Positions 55,222 through 63,659 of a stretch of DNA of 64,000 nt are shown here, in pieces; within the stretch, counting starts at the first letter, position 1; each line of letters begins with the position of its first letter. Made by a program: the position numbers and the translations under genes. The DNA comes from Bacillus sp. OK048. GTDB lineage: Bacteria; Bacillota; Bacilli; Bacillales; Cytobacillaceae. The notes beneath the pieces are model-generated. The model had not been told where the DNA came from. It saw nothing but the letters and a program-made list of their open reading frames with translations, and ran no database searches. The stretch covers positions 415,916 to 479,915 of the forward strand of contig NZ_FNHN01000003.1 of NCBI RefSeq assembly GCF_900103525.1, written 5' to 3'.

Positions 55222-56415
55222 CTAGCAATCTACACGTTGGTAATTTTTCTTAAAATAGCCATATAGGAAATCAACAACATGGTAATCAGTTGGTTTGTGA
55301 TGATTGAAAATAAAGTTGCGCAGCGCAAGTGCAGTTGGGTCCTCAGCGTGGATAATTTCGCCCCATCTGCGTGCTGAACCTTGAACCATTGCAGAACGCG
55401 GAATTCGAATTTCTTGGTATGCTTTAAACGCTTCTTCGTAAGAATTATATTCTTTTAATTTCTCACCTAATACAAACGCATCTTCGAGGGCTTGAACGCC
55501 GCCTTGAGCTAAATATTGAAGCATGGCATGACCAGAATCCCCTAATAGCGTAATGTTGCCATTTGTCCAATTTTCGATTGGTTCGCGGTCATACATTTGC
55601 CAACGGAATTGGCGGTCAATGTAAGTTAAAGCGTTCGCAACTTTTGGATGACAATTTTCAAAACGACGTGCCATTTCTTCTGGAGTTCCCCAGTCTTCTA
55701 CAGTCGCATCATATGATTTAAATACTACTACTTGGTTGTAAAGCTCTCCGCGACGAACTGGGTATTGTACCATGTGCAGGTTTGGCCCAATCCACATGAT
55801 GACATCATCTAAGTCTAAGTTTGCGTTAGTAGACACTTCTTCGATTGGAATCGTTCCACGGTAAGCTACATACGCAGAGTTTACTGGTTTATCATCAACT
55901 AGTTGCTTACGCATGTTTGATTTTACCCCATCCGCACCAATAACTGCTTCTGCATTAAACGTTTCTCCATTTTGGTTAACGATTGTTACCGTATCACCCT
56001 TTTGTTCTGCAGTTTGAATCGCTTGGTTTGTAAAGAATTTGATATTTGGACGTTTTTGACATGCTTCATAAAGAACTCTGTGTAAGTCAGAGCGATGTAA
56101 TACGATATAGGGCTGGCCGAATTCTTTTTGGAACCCTTCCCCTAAGTCAAGCGTGGCTAATTCTTTTGCTGTATAAACATCTTTTAGGACAAGACGTTTT
56201 GGTAATACCGCATATTTTAAAATTTCTTCCTTTACACCCAAACGGTCTAAAACTTCTAACGCATTTGGTGCTAATTGAATGCCTGCACCTACTTCACCAA
56301 ATTCAGGGGCTTGCTCAAAAATCGCTACTGATTTACCCGTTTCCTGGATTGATAGCGCTGCTGCTAAACCACCGATTCCTCCACCAACAATAATGATGTC
56401 GCTTACATTAGTCAT
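55222..56415 (-). CDS. FAD-dependent monooxygenase, 3-hydroxybenzoate 6-hydroxylase-like
   Basis: This class A flavin hydroxylase probably converts 3-hydroxybenzoate (or salicylate) to gentisate. The 397-residue product has the FAD motif GGGIGG (residues 11-16), the GADGVKSNMRK motif and the GD motif LLGDSGHAMLQYLAQGG near residue 290. Length fits 3-hydroxybenzoate 6-hydroxylases and salicylate hydroxylases. It is divergent from the IclR gene and near the gentisate dioxygenase, which favours gentisate as the product. Confidence 0.88.
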   Translation of the reverse strand: MTNVSDIIIVGGGIGGLAAALSIQETGKSVAIFEQAPEFGEVGAGIQLAPNALEVLDRLGVKEEILKYAVLPKRLVLKDVYTAKELATLDLGEGFQKEFGQPYIVLHRSDLHRVLYEACQKRPNIKFFTNQAIQTAEQKGDTVTIVNQNGETFNAEAVIGADGVKSNMRKQLVDDKPVNSAYVAYRGTIPIEEVSTNANLDLDDVIMWIGPNLHMVQYPVRRGELYNQVVVFKSYDATVEDWGTPEEMARRFENCHPKVANALTYIDRQFRWQMYDREPIENWTNGNITLLGDSGHAMLQYLAQGGVQALEDAFVLGEKLKEYNSYEEAFKAYQEIRIPRSAMVQGSARRWGEIIHAEDPTALALRNFIFNHHKPTDYHVVDFLYGYFKKNYQRVDC

Positions 56416-56448
56416 TGACTTTCCCCTCCAACCAAGTTATCATCTTCC

Positions 56449-56461
56449 ATAAATAGAGAAC
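56449..56461. promoter_or_regulatory. ATAAATAG(A)GAAC motif, candidate IclR operator 1
   Basis: ATAAATAGAGAAC lies in the leader of the hydroxylase gene. It matches two copies downstream of the fumarylpyruvate hydrolase promoter. Confidence 0.5.
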
Positions 56462-56482
56462 TTTGTTACCTTATAAGGAAAC

Positions 56483-56510
56483 TTTAAATCATCTTTCACT
56501 GTTTCGTCAA
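56483..56510 (-). promoter_or_regulatory. Candidate promoter of the hydroxylase gene
   Basis: On the minus strand TTGACG is followed after 16 bases by TTTAAA. The operator-like motif lies just downstream of it. Confidence 0.4.
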
Positions 56511-56594
56511 CTAAAAACTTTTAAAAATTTAGAAATTTCTATATAATCATTTTTCTGTTACGATCAAAATCAAAAGAAAAAAAGGGTGATCATT

Positions 56595-57356
56595 ATGACG
56601 ACTGAAACAAAAACAGTCGGTATACAGTCATTGCAAATTGGGTTAAACATATTAGAAATCTTAGCAATGGAAAAAGAACCGCTTAAGTTTACTGATATTC
56701 AGAACCTAACTGCTATGACAAAAAGTAATTTATATAAATATTTGTCAACACTTAGCCAATTTGGATTAATCTATCGTAATCCACATACAAACGCGTATAC
56801 ACTTGGACATAAATTAGTACAGTTAGGAAATGTTGCTTTAGGTCAATCTTCTTTAATAGAAGTGGTTATTCCATATTTTAAAAAGATTACTGAGAGAACG
56901 AACCTAACCGTACTACTGGCGGTTCCTTCTAAAAAGGGTCCGCTCATTTCATATATTTTAGCCGCAGATTATGGAATAAATATTGGTGCACAAATGGGGA
57001 CACATTTGCCGCTCACCTCCTCTTCTGGTGTTATTTTTTCTGCTTTTGAAAAAGACATCTTTTTGAAAGAATGGGAAGAAGAAGAACGATCGAAGTTCAA
57101 TGAAAGTGAATTACAGCAATTTCAAGTTGAAAAAGAAAACACAAGGGGATTGTTCTTTGCCTCAAAAACGGAACCGCTAGTAAAGCATGTCTCTTCATTT
57201 AGCGTCCCGATATTAAATTTCAACAATGAACTACTCGGTATTATTACCATCGTTGGTATAACTGAGACAGTACCAAAATCAGTGGACCATCTGTCTGGAC
57301 AATATGTTCTCAATGTCGCAATGGAAATTTCAGAGTATTTTGGTTACAGAAAATAA
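56595..57356 (+). CDS. IclR-family transcriptional regulator
   Basis: The 253-residue product has the N-terminal IclR winged helix (about residues 10-70, FTDIQNLTAMTKSNLYKYL) and a C-terminal effector-binding GAF-like domain. I set the start at the ATG at 56595, preceded by AAAGGGTGA. It is divergent from the hydroxylase gene and upstream of the hydrolase-dioxygenase pair, so it is the natural local regulator of the gentisate cluster, as a repressor or an activator. Confidence 0.88.
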   Translation: MTTETKTVGIQSLQIGLNILEILAMEKEPLKFTDIQNLTAMTKSNLYKYLSTLSQFGLIYRNPHTNAYTLGHKLVQLGNVALGQSSLIEVVIPYFKKITERTNLTVLLAVPSKKGPLISYILAADYGINIGAQMGTHLPLTSSSGVIFSAFEKDIFLKEWEEEERSKFNESELQQFQVEKENTRGLFFASKTEPLVKHVSSFSVPILNFNNELLGIITIVGITETVPKSVDHLSGQYVLNVAMEISEYFGYRK

Positions 57357-57376
57357 AATTCTGAAAACAAATAATA

Positions 57377-57405
57377 TTGACAATTCTTTTGAATTCTTTT
57401 AATAT
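57377..57405 (+). promoter_or_regulatory. Sigma-A promoter of the gentisate hydrolase-dioxygenase unit
   Basis: TTGACA and TAATAT lie 17 bases apart, about 54 bases before the start codon. Two operator-like motifs follow immediately. Confidence 0.8.
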
Positions 57406-57410
57406 TTTTT

Positions 57411-57442
57411 ATAAATAGTGAACTAGTTTCATAAATAGTGAG
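57411..57442. promoter_or_regulatory. Two ATAAATAGTGA motifs 20 bp apart, candidate IclR operators 2 and 3
   Basis: ATAAATAGTGAAC starts at 57411 and ATAAATAGTGAG at 57431, on the same face of the helix just past the -10. The spacer contains a near-palindrome TGAACTAGTTTCA. Confidence 0.6.
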
Positions 57443-57458
57443 TATGAGGAGGACGATC

Positions 57459-58409
57459 ATGAAACTTATTAATTTTACTGTCGCTGGGCATACACGTGCA
57501 GGGGCAATCGTTGACAACCAGGTAATCGACTTAAACTATGCTTACCAAGCACAGTTAAAAGCAGAAGGAAAATACCGATTCGAAGCAATCGCAAAAGCAT
57601 ATGTGCCAGAAAATACAGACGAGTTATACCAAGGTGGTAAAGAATCGCTAATTCTCGCCCAAAATGCAATCGATTTCATTTTAGCTAATCCTGAAAGCTT
57701 TGATAAAAAAGTGATTTACAATCTTGATGAAGTTAAGGTAGAGGCGCCTGTCAGACGTCCAGGCAAAATTATTTGTGTTGGTCACAACTACCGCGAACAC
57801 ATTTTGGAAATGGGCCGTGAACTCCCATCACACCCCGTTATTTTTGCCAAATTCGCTAATACCATCTTAGGGCCTGAGGACGATATTCCACACTACCCAA
57901 TTTCTGACCAGCTTGACTACGAAGCAGAGTTTACCTTTGTTGTTGGCAAACAAGCTCGCAATGTTTCCGAAGAAAATGCATTAGACTATGTAGCAGGTTA
58001 TACCATTACAAATGACGTAACTTATCGTGACATTCAACGACGCACGCTTCAATGGTTACAAGGAAAAACAGTGGATGGCAGTGCACCAATGGGACCATAC
58101 TTGGTAACGTCCGATGAATTACAAAATCCATCTGGATTAGATGTTGTCCTTAAAGTAAATGGTGAAATACGTCAAAAAACGAATACTGCTAATCTAGTAT
58201 TCTCCGTTCAAAAGTTAGTAGCTTTCTTGTCCAATTTAATGACGTTAGAGCCAGGTGATGTTGTATTAACTGGAACTCCTGGGGGCGTTGGTGTTGCGAT
58301 GAATCCTCCGACATTCTTAAAAGATGGAGACGTCGTTCGTATTGAGATCGACCAAATTGGTGCGCTTGAAAATAAAGTAAAGTCAACAGAAGTCTTAGCG
58401 ACTGTTTAA
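57459..58409 (+). CDS. Fumarylpyruvate hydrolase-like FAH family protein (copy 2)
   Basis: This enzyme most likely hydrolyses fumarylpyruvate to fumarate and pyruvate, the last step of the gentisate pathway. The 316-residue product has KIICVGHNYREH, metal ligands in LDYEAEFTFVVG and GTPGGVG. It is about as long as, and clearly related to, copy 1 at 33506-34453. I set the start at the ATG at 57459, seven bases after GAGGAGG. It precedes the gentisate dioxygenase by 78 bases. Confidence 0.88.
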   Translation: MKLINFTVAGHTRAGAIVDNQVIDLNYAYQAQLKAEGKYRFEAIAKAYVPENTDELYQGGKESLILAQNAIDFILANPESFDKKVIYNLDEVKVEAPVRRPGKIICVGHNYREHILEMGRELPSHPVIFAKFANTILGPEDDIPHYPISDQLDYEAEFTFVVGKQARNVSEENALDYVAGYTITNDVTYRDIQRRTLQWLQGKTVDGSAPMGPYLVTSDELQNPSGLDVVLKVNGEIRQKTNTANLVFSVQKLVAFLSNLMTLEPGDVVLTGTPGGVGVAMNPPTFLKDGDVVRIEIDQIGALENKVKSTEVLATV

Positions 58410-58487
58410 TTGAGGCATTGCAAGGGGTTAAGCAGTAACTACACTGTTCCCCTTTTCTCGATAAAATTTGATAAAGGAGAATGTGAA

Positions 58488-59612
58488 ATGGCTGAAGTAA
58501 ATCCAGAAGTTCAAGAGTTTATGAAAAGCTCAATTGTAACCGATTACACGCGAGAGATTCAACAATACAACTTAGGACCTCTTTGGGAAGCAATTCCTGC
58601 AATTATGCACAAAACGCCAACTCCGCAAGCAGAAGCTTATCTTTGGAGCGATGAATTACTAAAAAAGAAAATGGCTGAAGCAGCACAAATCTTCACACCA
58701 GAGCGTGGTGGTGAACGTCGTGCGATTTATTTCCAAAATCCTGGCTTAACGTATCGTAAACCTTGGGGATGGGGATCCACAACTCAAACGATTTATGCAG
58801 CTATTCAAATGTTATTGCCTGGTGAAAAAGCACCATCTCACCGACACTCACAAAGTGCATTGCGCTTTATTTCTGAAGGTACAGGTGCATACACGATTGT
58901 GCAGGGTCAACGTGTTTTTATGGAAGAAGGCGACTTTTTAATTACTCCAAAGGGCTTATGGCATGGGCATGAACATTTAGGTACAGAGCCTATGTATTGG
59001 ATGGATGCTTTAGATATTCCTACTCTATACGCAATCGGTGGTACATTCTTTGAACCGTATGAAGAAGGTTTACAACAGCCAGATATTCCTGATAATTTTT
59101 CTGAGATCCGTTATCGCGGTGGCATGGTTCGTCCTGTTGGTGATGATAAATTCACCGTTGCTCCACTTGCAAATTATAAATGGGATCGCACTGTAGAAGG
59201 AATTAAAGGCTTGATGGAATTCGATCCAAATCCACACCATGGATTTGCCGTTGATTACATTAATCCAACTACAGGTAAATCGGCTAACCCGACACTTGGT
59301 ACGAGAATGCAGCATTTACCGCATGGTTTCAAAACAAAGGCATTACGCCATACACACTCAACGGTTTACCAAGTACACAAAGGCTCAGGTCACACAGTCA
59401 TTAATGGCATTCGCTTCGATTGGAAAAAAGGCGATTACTTCGTTGTTCCAAACTGGGCTTGGTATGAACACTCTGCATCAGAAGACTCTTACCTCTTCTC
59501 AGTCAACGATTTACCAATTATGGACCGTTTCGATTTGGAACAAGAGCAATTGTTTGATGAAAATAACGGCCACCAACAAGTTACTGGCGAATTTAAACCA
59601 GACTTCCGTTAA
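58488..59612 (+). CDS. Gentisate 1,2-dioxygenase (copy 2)
   Basis: This Fe(II) enzyme opens gentisate to maleylpyruvate. The 374-residue product has two cupin domains: His118 and His120 in PSHRHSQSALRF with His159/His161 in GLWHGHEH, and RHTHSTVYQVHKG in the second domain. I set the start at the ATG at 58488 after AAAGGAG; a 26-codon longer frame lacks a site. It ends the hydrolase-dioxygenase unit, and a strong terminator follows. Confidence 0.92.
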   Translation: MAEVNPEVQEFMKSSIVTDYTREIQQYNLGPLWEAIPAIMHKTPTPQAEAYLWSDELLKKKMAEAAQIFTPERGGERRAIYFQNPGLTYRKPWGWGSTTQTIYAAIQMLLPGEKAPSHRHSQSALRFISEGTGAYTIVQGQRVFMEEGDFLITPKGLWHGHEHLGTEPMYWMDALDIPTLYAIGGTFFEPYEEGLQQPDIPDNFSEIRYRGGMVRPVGDDKFTVAPLANYKWDRTVEGIKGLMEFDPNPHHGFAVDYINPTTGKSANPTLGTRMQHLPHGFKTKALRHTHSTVYQVHKGSGHTVINGIRFDWKKGDYFVVPNWAWYEHSASEDSYLFSVNDLPIMDRFDLEQEQLFDENNGHQQVTGEFKPDFR

Positions 59613-59622
59613 TCGAATATCC

Positions 59623-59659
59623 AAACAAGAGCGGCTCCGATTAGGGACCGCTCTTGTTT
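59623..59659. terminator. Bidirectional terminator after gentisate dioxygenase
   Basis: AAACAAGAGCGG and CCGCTCTTGTTT are perfect 12-base arms around 13 bases. It serves the dioxygenase gene and the convergent yolD-like gene. Confidence 0.92.
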
Positions 59660-59664
59660 AATGT

Positions 59665-60000
59665 TTATACGTCCGTTATCCTGATATCCACAATGGCATC
59701 AATCGGAATGCGGTGTACTTCTTCAAAGTGGTCGACAATATGAAGTCTCCCAGTCATCTCGTCCCAATAATGAATTTTCCCCATAACGATTTCATAATTT
59801 CGGTTTCGATAATGAGTAATGGTAACGAATTGGTCGAATTCGATTGCTTCAGATAAGGTCTCATTCATGAGCTCAAGCTGCTGCTCATCCATTTCTTTTT
59901 TCTCTTCATACTGATCTTCTTTTACCCAATCCCTAAGCATTTTGACATGCTCCGGAAGCATCATCGAGACCCATTTTATCCTTCCTCTGTCGCGAATCAT
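59665..60000 (-). CDS. yqjX: YolD-like family protein (YqjX)
   Basis: YolD-like proteins are partners of Y-family polymerase genes in Bacillus SOS operons; their action is not well defined. The 111-residue product starts MIRDRGRIKWVSMMLPEH, the usual start of the family, and ends with a beta-rich domain (YNRN.. to IPIDAIVDI). It lies 49 bases after the polymerase gene and shares its LexA-controlled promoter. Confidence 0.85.
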   Translation of the reverse strand: MIRDRGRIKWVSMMLPEHVKMLRDWVKEDQYEEKKEMDEQQLELMNETLSEAIEFDQFVTITHYRNRNYEIVMGKIHYWDEMTGRLHIVDHFEEVHRIPIDAIVDIRITDV

Positions 60001-60049
60001 CGAGCTCCCCCTCTCTTCTTTGTCCAGTGCCTAGCCCCTAAGAGGTCAC

Positions 60050-61309
60050 TTATCTTTTATGCCCGCCAACAAGTGTGGCCCGGTGCTTTGCTGTTCCGGC
60101 AGTTGTATAGGAAACAGCCCGTAATAAGGAACCTGAACCAAAGCGTCTGCGAATAGCATCAACCACATAGCCAAGATCTCGCCGCTTAGAAGCCCCCATA
60201 TCAAAAAGATCGAGCTGAAGCTCGTGATCATCGACGATATTTCCGATGCTAATTGCAATTTGCCTTACCGTCTTTCCTGTGTAATGTTCGTGAAACAATT
60301 CGAGACAGACACGGTATAGATCCATGGTTACATTTGTTGGCTGCTTGATCGTTCTTGAGCGATGGAAACCGCCGCCCAGTTCATCTTGGCTATAACCGAT
60401 GCTAAGACTGATCGTCCTTCCTGCCTTGCGGCGAGATCGTGCTCTTCTGGCTACTTCTTCACACATTTCTAAAATCACGTGCTTTATTTCTTCTTCCTCT
60501 TTATAGTCTCTTAAAAGAATCTGGCTTTTTCCAAAGCTAATCTGCCCCTCAATAATCGGTGCTCCCAACTCGGAAAGGTCTACTCCCCAGGCATGATGAT
60601 AAAGCTGATTACCCATGATCCCGAATTTTTTCTCCAACGCTGCTAAATCATATCGAGCCAGCTGGCCCACCGTGAAAATGCCCATTCCATTTAATGTTTT
60701 TTCAACACGTCTGCCAATTCCCCACATTTCTCTAAGCGGTGACACTGGCCAAAGCTTCGTTTGGACATCCTCATACTTCCATTCAGCAATTCCATACTTC
60801 TTTGCTTCAAGATCGAGGCAAAGCTTCGACAGCAGCATATTAGGGCCAATTCCGACCGCACAGGGAAGCTGGAATTCACGCTCAATATCATCCTTTATTT
60901 TTGCTGCAATCGTAAAGGCATCCCCCCACAAATGCAGGGCTCCATCCACCTTGATAAAGCTCTCATCCACGCTGTAGGTGTGGATGGCTTCCTTTGGCAC
61001 ATAACGATTAAACACGCGGGTAATTTCAGTAGAAATTCGCAAATACGTTGCCATTTTCGGCTCCTCTACTCGAATGCGAGGATCATCAGGAATTTCAAAC
61101 AGCCGTGAACCTGTTTTAATTCCAAACTCTTTTTTCAAACGCGGCGAAGCGGCAAGCACCACACTTCCATTTCGTTCTTTGTTACCGGCCACTGCTAGAT
61201 AGCAAGTCAGGGGATCAAGACCGAGCATGACAGCGGAACAGCTTGCATAAAAGCTCTTCATGTCTACACAGAGTATTTGATTGTGCGGTAACGTGCTGTA
61301 ATCAACCAT
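60050..61309 (-). CDS. yqjW: Y-family DNA polymerase (UvrX/YqjW type)
   Basis: This is a translesion DNA polymerase of the ImpB/MucB/SamB group. The 419-residue product has catalytic Asp16 in ILCVDMKSFYASC and the Asp-Glu pair in TYSVDESFIKV near residue 115. Helix-hairpin-helix and little-finger regions follow (MWGIGRRVEKTLNGMGI). Two LexA boxes precede it. With the yolD-like gene it forms the yqjW-yqjX unit of B. subtilis. The frame runs to a basic C-terminus. Confidence 0.9.
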   Translation of the reverse strand: MVDYSTLPHNQILCVDMKSFYASCSAVMLGLDPLTCYLAVAGNKERNGSVVLAASPRLKKEFGIKTGSRLFEIPDDPRIRVEEPKMATYLRISTEITRVFNRYVPKEAIHTYSVDESFIKVDGALHLWGDAFTIAAKIKDDIEREFQLPCAVGIGPNMLLSKLCLDLEAKKYGIAEWKYEDVQTKLWPVSPLREMWGIGRRVEKTLNGMGIFTVGQLARYDLAALEKKFGIMGNQLYHHAWGVDLSELGAPIIEGQISFGKSQILLRDYKEEEEIKHVILEMCEEVARRARSRRKAGRTISLSIGYSQDELGGGFHRSRTIKQPTNVTMDLYRVCLELFHEHYTGKTVRQIAISIGNIVDDHELQLDLFDMGASKRRDLGYVVDAIRRRFGSGSLLRAVSYTTAGTAKHRATLVGGHKR

Positions 61310-61337
61310 GATTTTCCCTTCCTTCGCACCAAAATAT

Positions 61338-61351
61338 CGAACATTCGTTCC
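61338..61351. promoter_or_regulatory. LexA (SOS) box 1
   Basis: CGAACATTCGTTCC matches the Bacillus LexA consensus CGAACRNRYGTTYS. It lies about 30 bases upstream of the polymerase start. Confidence 0.9.
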
Positions 61352-61374
61352 TTATATTATATACACATCTTAAA

Positions 61375-61388
61375 CGAATATACGTTCG
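61375..61388. promoter_or_regulatory. LexA (SOS) box 2
   Basis: CGAATATACGTTCG differs from the consensus at one core position. It lies 37 bases from box 1 and could bind a second LexA dimer. Confidence 0.65.
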
Positions 61389-61476
61389 TGTTCAATGGAA
61401 ATTTTTTGACATGTTTCATGGTTATGGTTATTTTTCTGGATGAAAAATCGGTATAATGATGGGTGAGGTGCACAAA

Positions 61477-61671
61477 ATGGAGAAAAAATTGATCATTAAA
61501 ATGATAAAGAATTGTTTTAAACAATATTATTCCGAAGTGGCTTCACTGCCAATGAGCAGTGAGGATTTAGAAGAGCTTGCAGAGCAGATTATTCAAATAA
61601 AAGAAGAACAGCCCGCTTTAGATTTATACGAGGCTGTAAATGATACGGTATATGAATTTTTAACAGGGTAA
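61477..61671 (+). CDS. yqzH: YqzH family protein
   Basis: The 64-residue product is a small acidic helical protein (MEKKLIIKMIKNCFKQYY, DLYEAVNDTVYEFLTG). Its function is unknown. I set the start at the ATG at 61477 after GAGGTG; seven extra upstream codons have no site. Its position between the polymerase and yqjQ fits the B. subtilis order. Confidence 0.8.
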   Translation: MEKKLIIKMIKNCFKQYYSEVASLPMSSEDLEELAEQIIQIKEEQPALDLYEAVNDTVYEFLTG

Positions 61672-61699
61672 TCACTATAATTAAAAAACGACAGCGGTT

Positions 61700-62497
61700 T
61701 TATTTTTTGTTAAACGCCTTTTTCCCAATCCGCTCAAACAGTCTTGGAAAAAGAACATATACGACGCTGCCCATATTCATCCAGCGCGGCAGGTTGATCT
61801 CCCTCGTTTTCGTCAGCATGCTGTCAACGACTTTCTGTGCAACATATTCTGGCTGCAGCATATATCTTTTAACATTTTTAACATACGTGCCTTTTTCATC
61901 GGCGATGTTAAAAAAGTTTGTGGCAATCGGTCCTGGATTCACAGATGTTACCAGAACATTGTAATCACTAAGCTCCATTCGAAGTGAATTGGTATAGCCA
62001 AGAACCGCATGCTTGGTTGCGGAATAAACACTCGATTTTGGCGTAGCGATTTTTCCTGCTTGTGAGGCAATATTAATAATATGACCGAAGCGCCGTTCAC
62101 GCATGTTCGGCAGCACCATAGTCGTGCAGGCCATTAACCCGATGACATTCACATCGAACATTCCTTTAATTTCATCCATTGTTGCTTCATGTGCTTCACG
62201 AAAAACACCGAATCCAGCGTTATTTACAAGAATATCAATATGGTTGATTTTTTCCGTAATCTGGCTAAAAACTTCCTTCACTTTATCTGTATCAGAGACA
62301 TCTAATTGATAGACATCTACTCTTACTTGATGCTTCTGCTGTAATTCCGTTTGCAGCTGCTTCAACTTTTCTATGCTTCGTGCTACTAGGACAAGATTGG
62401 CACCACTAGCCCCGCAAAGCTTAGCAATTTCTGCGCCAATTCCCCCAGATGCACCAGTAATGACAATATTTTTCCCCTTCAGTTGTTCTCTCGCCAT
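61700..62497 (-). CDS. yqjQ: Short-chain dehydrogenase/reductase YqjQ
   Basis: The 265-residue product is a classical SDR with the cofactor motif TGASGGIGAE near residue 15, NNAGFG, and the catalytic Ser and YSATK near residues 143-160. A C-terminal hydrophobic stretch (MGSVVYVLFPRLFERI) may associate with membranes. The substrate is unknown. It follows yqjP by nine bases and is cotranscribed with it. Confidence 0.88.
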   Translation of the reverse strand: MAREQLKGKNIVITGASGGIGAEIAKLCGASGANLVLVARSIEKLKQLQTELQQKHQVRVDVYQLDVSDTDKVKEVFSQITEKINHIDILVNNAGFGVFREAHEATMDEIKGMFDVNVIGLMACTTMVLPNMRERRFGHIINIASQAGKIATPKSSVYSATKHAVLGYTNSLRMELSDYNVLVTSVNPGPIATNFFNIADEKGTYVKNVKRYMLQPEYVAQKVVDSMLTKTREINLPRWMNMGSVVYVLFPRLFERIGKKAFNKK

Positions 62498-62506
62498 ATT
62501 TACACC

Positions 62507-63466
62507 TCATCTAGCTTGATACAGGACAGGTTGATGATCCTTACTTATAATCTCACCGATAGAGGCTAAATAGTCAAGCTGTCCCACGGTTTCCGATAAC
62601 GTCAAAACTAATTCACGCTTGTAAGCAGATGGAAACAGCCGCTTGCAAAGTTCAAATACTGTTTGCTGCTCTTCTTTAAGCCAATTATTAACCTTCATTG
62701 CCCGTTCATGTTGATGAAACAGTCTTTTTTCAACCAGTTCTTTTAATTGAAAAACTTCCTCCCCATGCCCTGTATAAACAAACTGAATCGGGTATGACAA
62801 CAGCTTTTTCATTGAATGATTATGCTGTAATTGAGACTTTGGCCGTTCCTTTTCACCTGGCGCAGGTGGCTCAAAAAATGGATTGGGTGAGATATGTGCA
62901 AGAATTAAATCCCCTCCAATAAGTACACCATCCTTTTCTCGAAAAAGAGCGATTTGACTTTGGGCATGGCCAGGAGTCTCGATCACCGTCCACTCACTTA
63001 GTCCGGGCGGGTTCATTCCTTCAACTAGCTGACCAGTTAAGGAGCGGTTACAGGAGTACTTCAGTGTTTGCCTAAACATGGAACGCGACGGAAAATATTC
63101 TTGTGGTAAACCATAGTTAAGAAATTGTGCACCATAAAATTTTTCTTGTTCTTCAAAAAAAGCGTCCGTGGGCTTAATCCATCGTTCATTTAACCAATGA
63201 CCATACACTTCAATCTCGTTTGATAAAAAATCCAGCATTCCAACATGATCCACATGATGGTGGGTAAGAATGACTTGCTCAATATCATGGGGGGTTAAAT
63301 GTAAATCAGCCAGCTGCTTCTTGAATTCAACCCAGGATTCCTTTGTTTTAATACCACAATCGACAAGTGTCAACCGCTCGCCTTTAATTAAATAAACATT
63401 AACATCACCGACCGCAAAAGGAGTTGGCAACGATATTTTTGCGATACCATCTTTCCATTCTGCCAT
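62507..63466 (-). CDS. yqjP: Metallo-beta-lactamase-fold hydrolase YqjP
   Basis: The 319-residue product has the zinc-binding HHHVDH motif (LTHHHVDHVGM near residue 68), a further His in ETPGHAQSQIALF and an Asp in IGGDLILAHISPNPFFEP. A C-terminal helical domain of LACTB2-like type follows. The substrate is unknown; glyoxalase II-like or acyl-thioester activity is possible. It is first in a two-gene unit with yqjQ, divergent from the T-box leader. Confidence 0.88.
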   Translation of the reverse strand: MAEWKDGIAKISLPTPFAVGDVNVYLIKGERLTLVDCGIKTKESWVEFKKQLADLHLTPHDIEQVILTHHHVDHVGMLDFLSNEIEVYGHWLNERWIKPTDAFFEEQEKFYGAQFLNYGLPQEYFPSRSMFRQTLKYSCNRSLTGQLVEGMNPPGLSEWTVIETPGHAQSQIALFREKDGVLIGGDLILAHISPNPFFEPPAPGEKERPKSQLQHNHSMKKLLSYPIQFVYTGHGEEVFQLKELVEKRLFHQHERAMKVNNWLKEEQQTVFELCKRLFPSAYKRELVLTLSETVGQLDYLASIGEIISKDHQPVLYQAR

Positions 63467-63608
63467 TCAAAAAACTCCTATCATTATTTTCAAAAAATGC
63501 GAACATTTTTTGACAGTTATATAAGGTAAAGTGTAGCGATTTTCCTGCTAAATGTCATTATTTTTGCATGGTTTATTTTAATAAATAAAAAATTCAGTAA
63601 TTTCCCCC

Positions 63609-63638
63609 TTGACAGACAGGCTGTTTATCTTGCATAAT
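63609..63638 (+). promoter_or_regulatory. Promoter of the T-box leader
   Basis: TTGACA and an extended -10 TGCATAAT are 18 bases apart. Transcription would start about 20-30 bases before the T-box stem I. Confidence 0.8.
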
Positions 63639-63659
63639 CACTAGTAAAATTTGATTCGT

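Noticed and set aside
56046..56393. 115-residue plus-strand ORF
   Set aside because: It is a reverse-frame shadow of the FAD monooxygenase, with leucine-rich sequence typical of such shadows.
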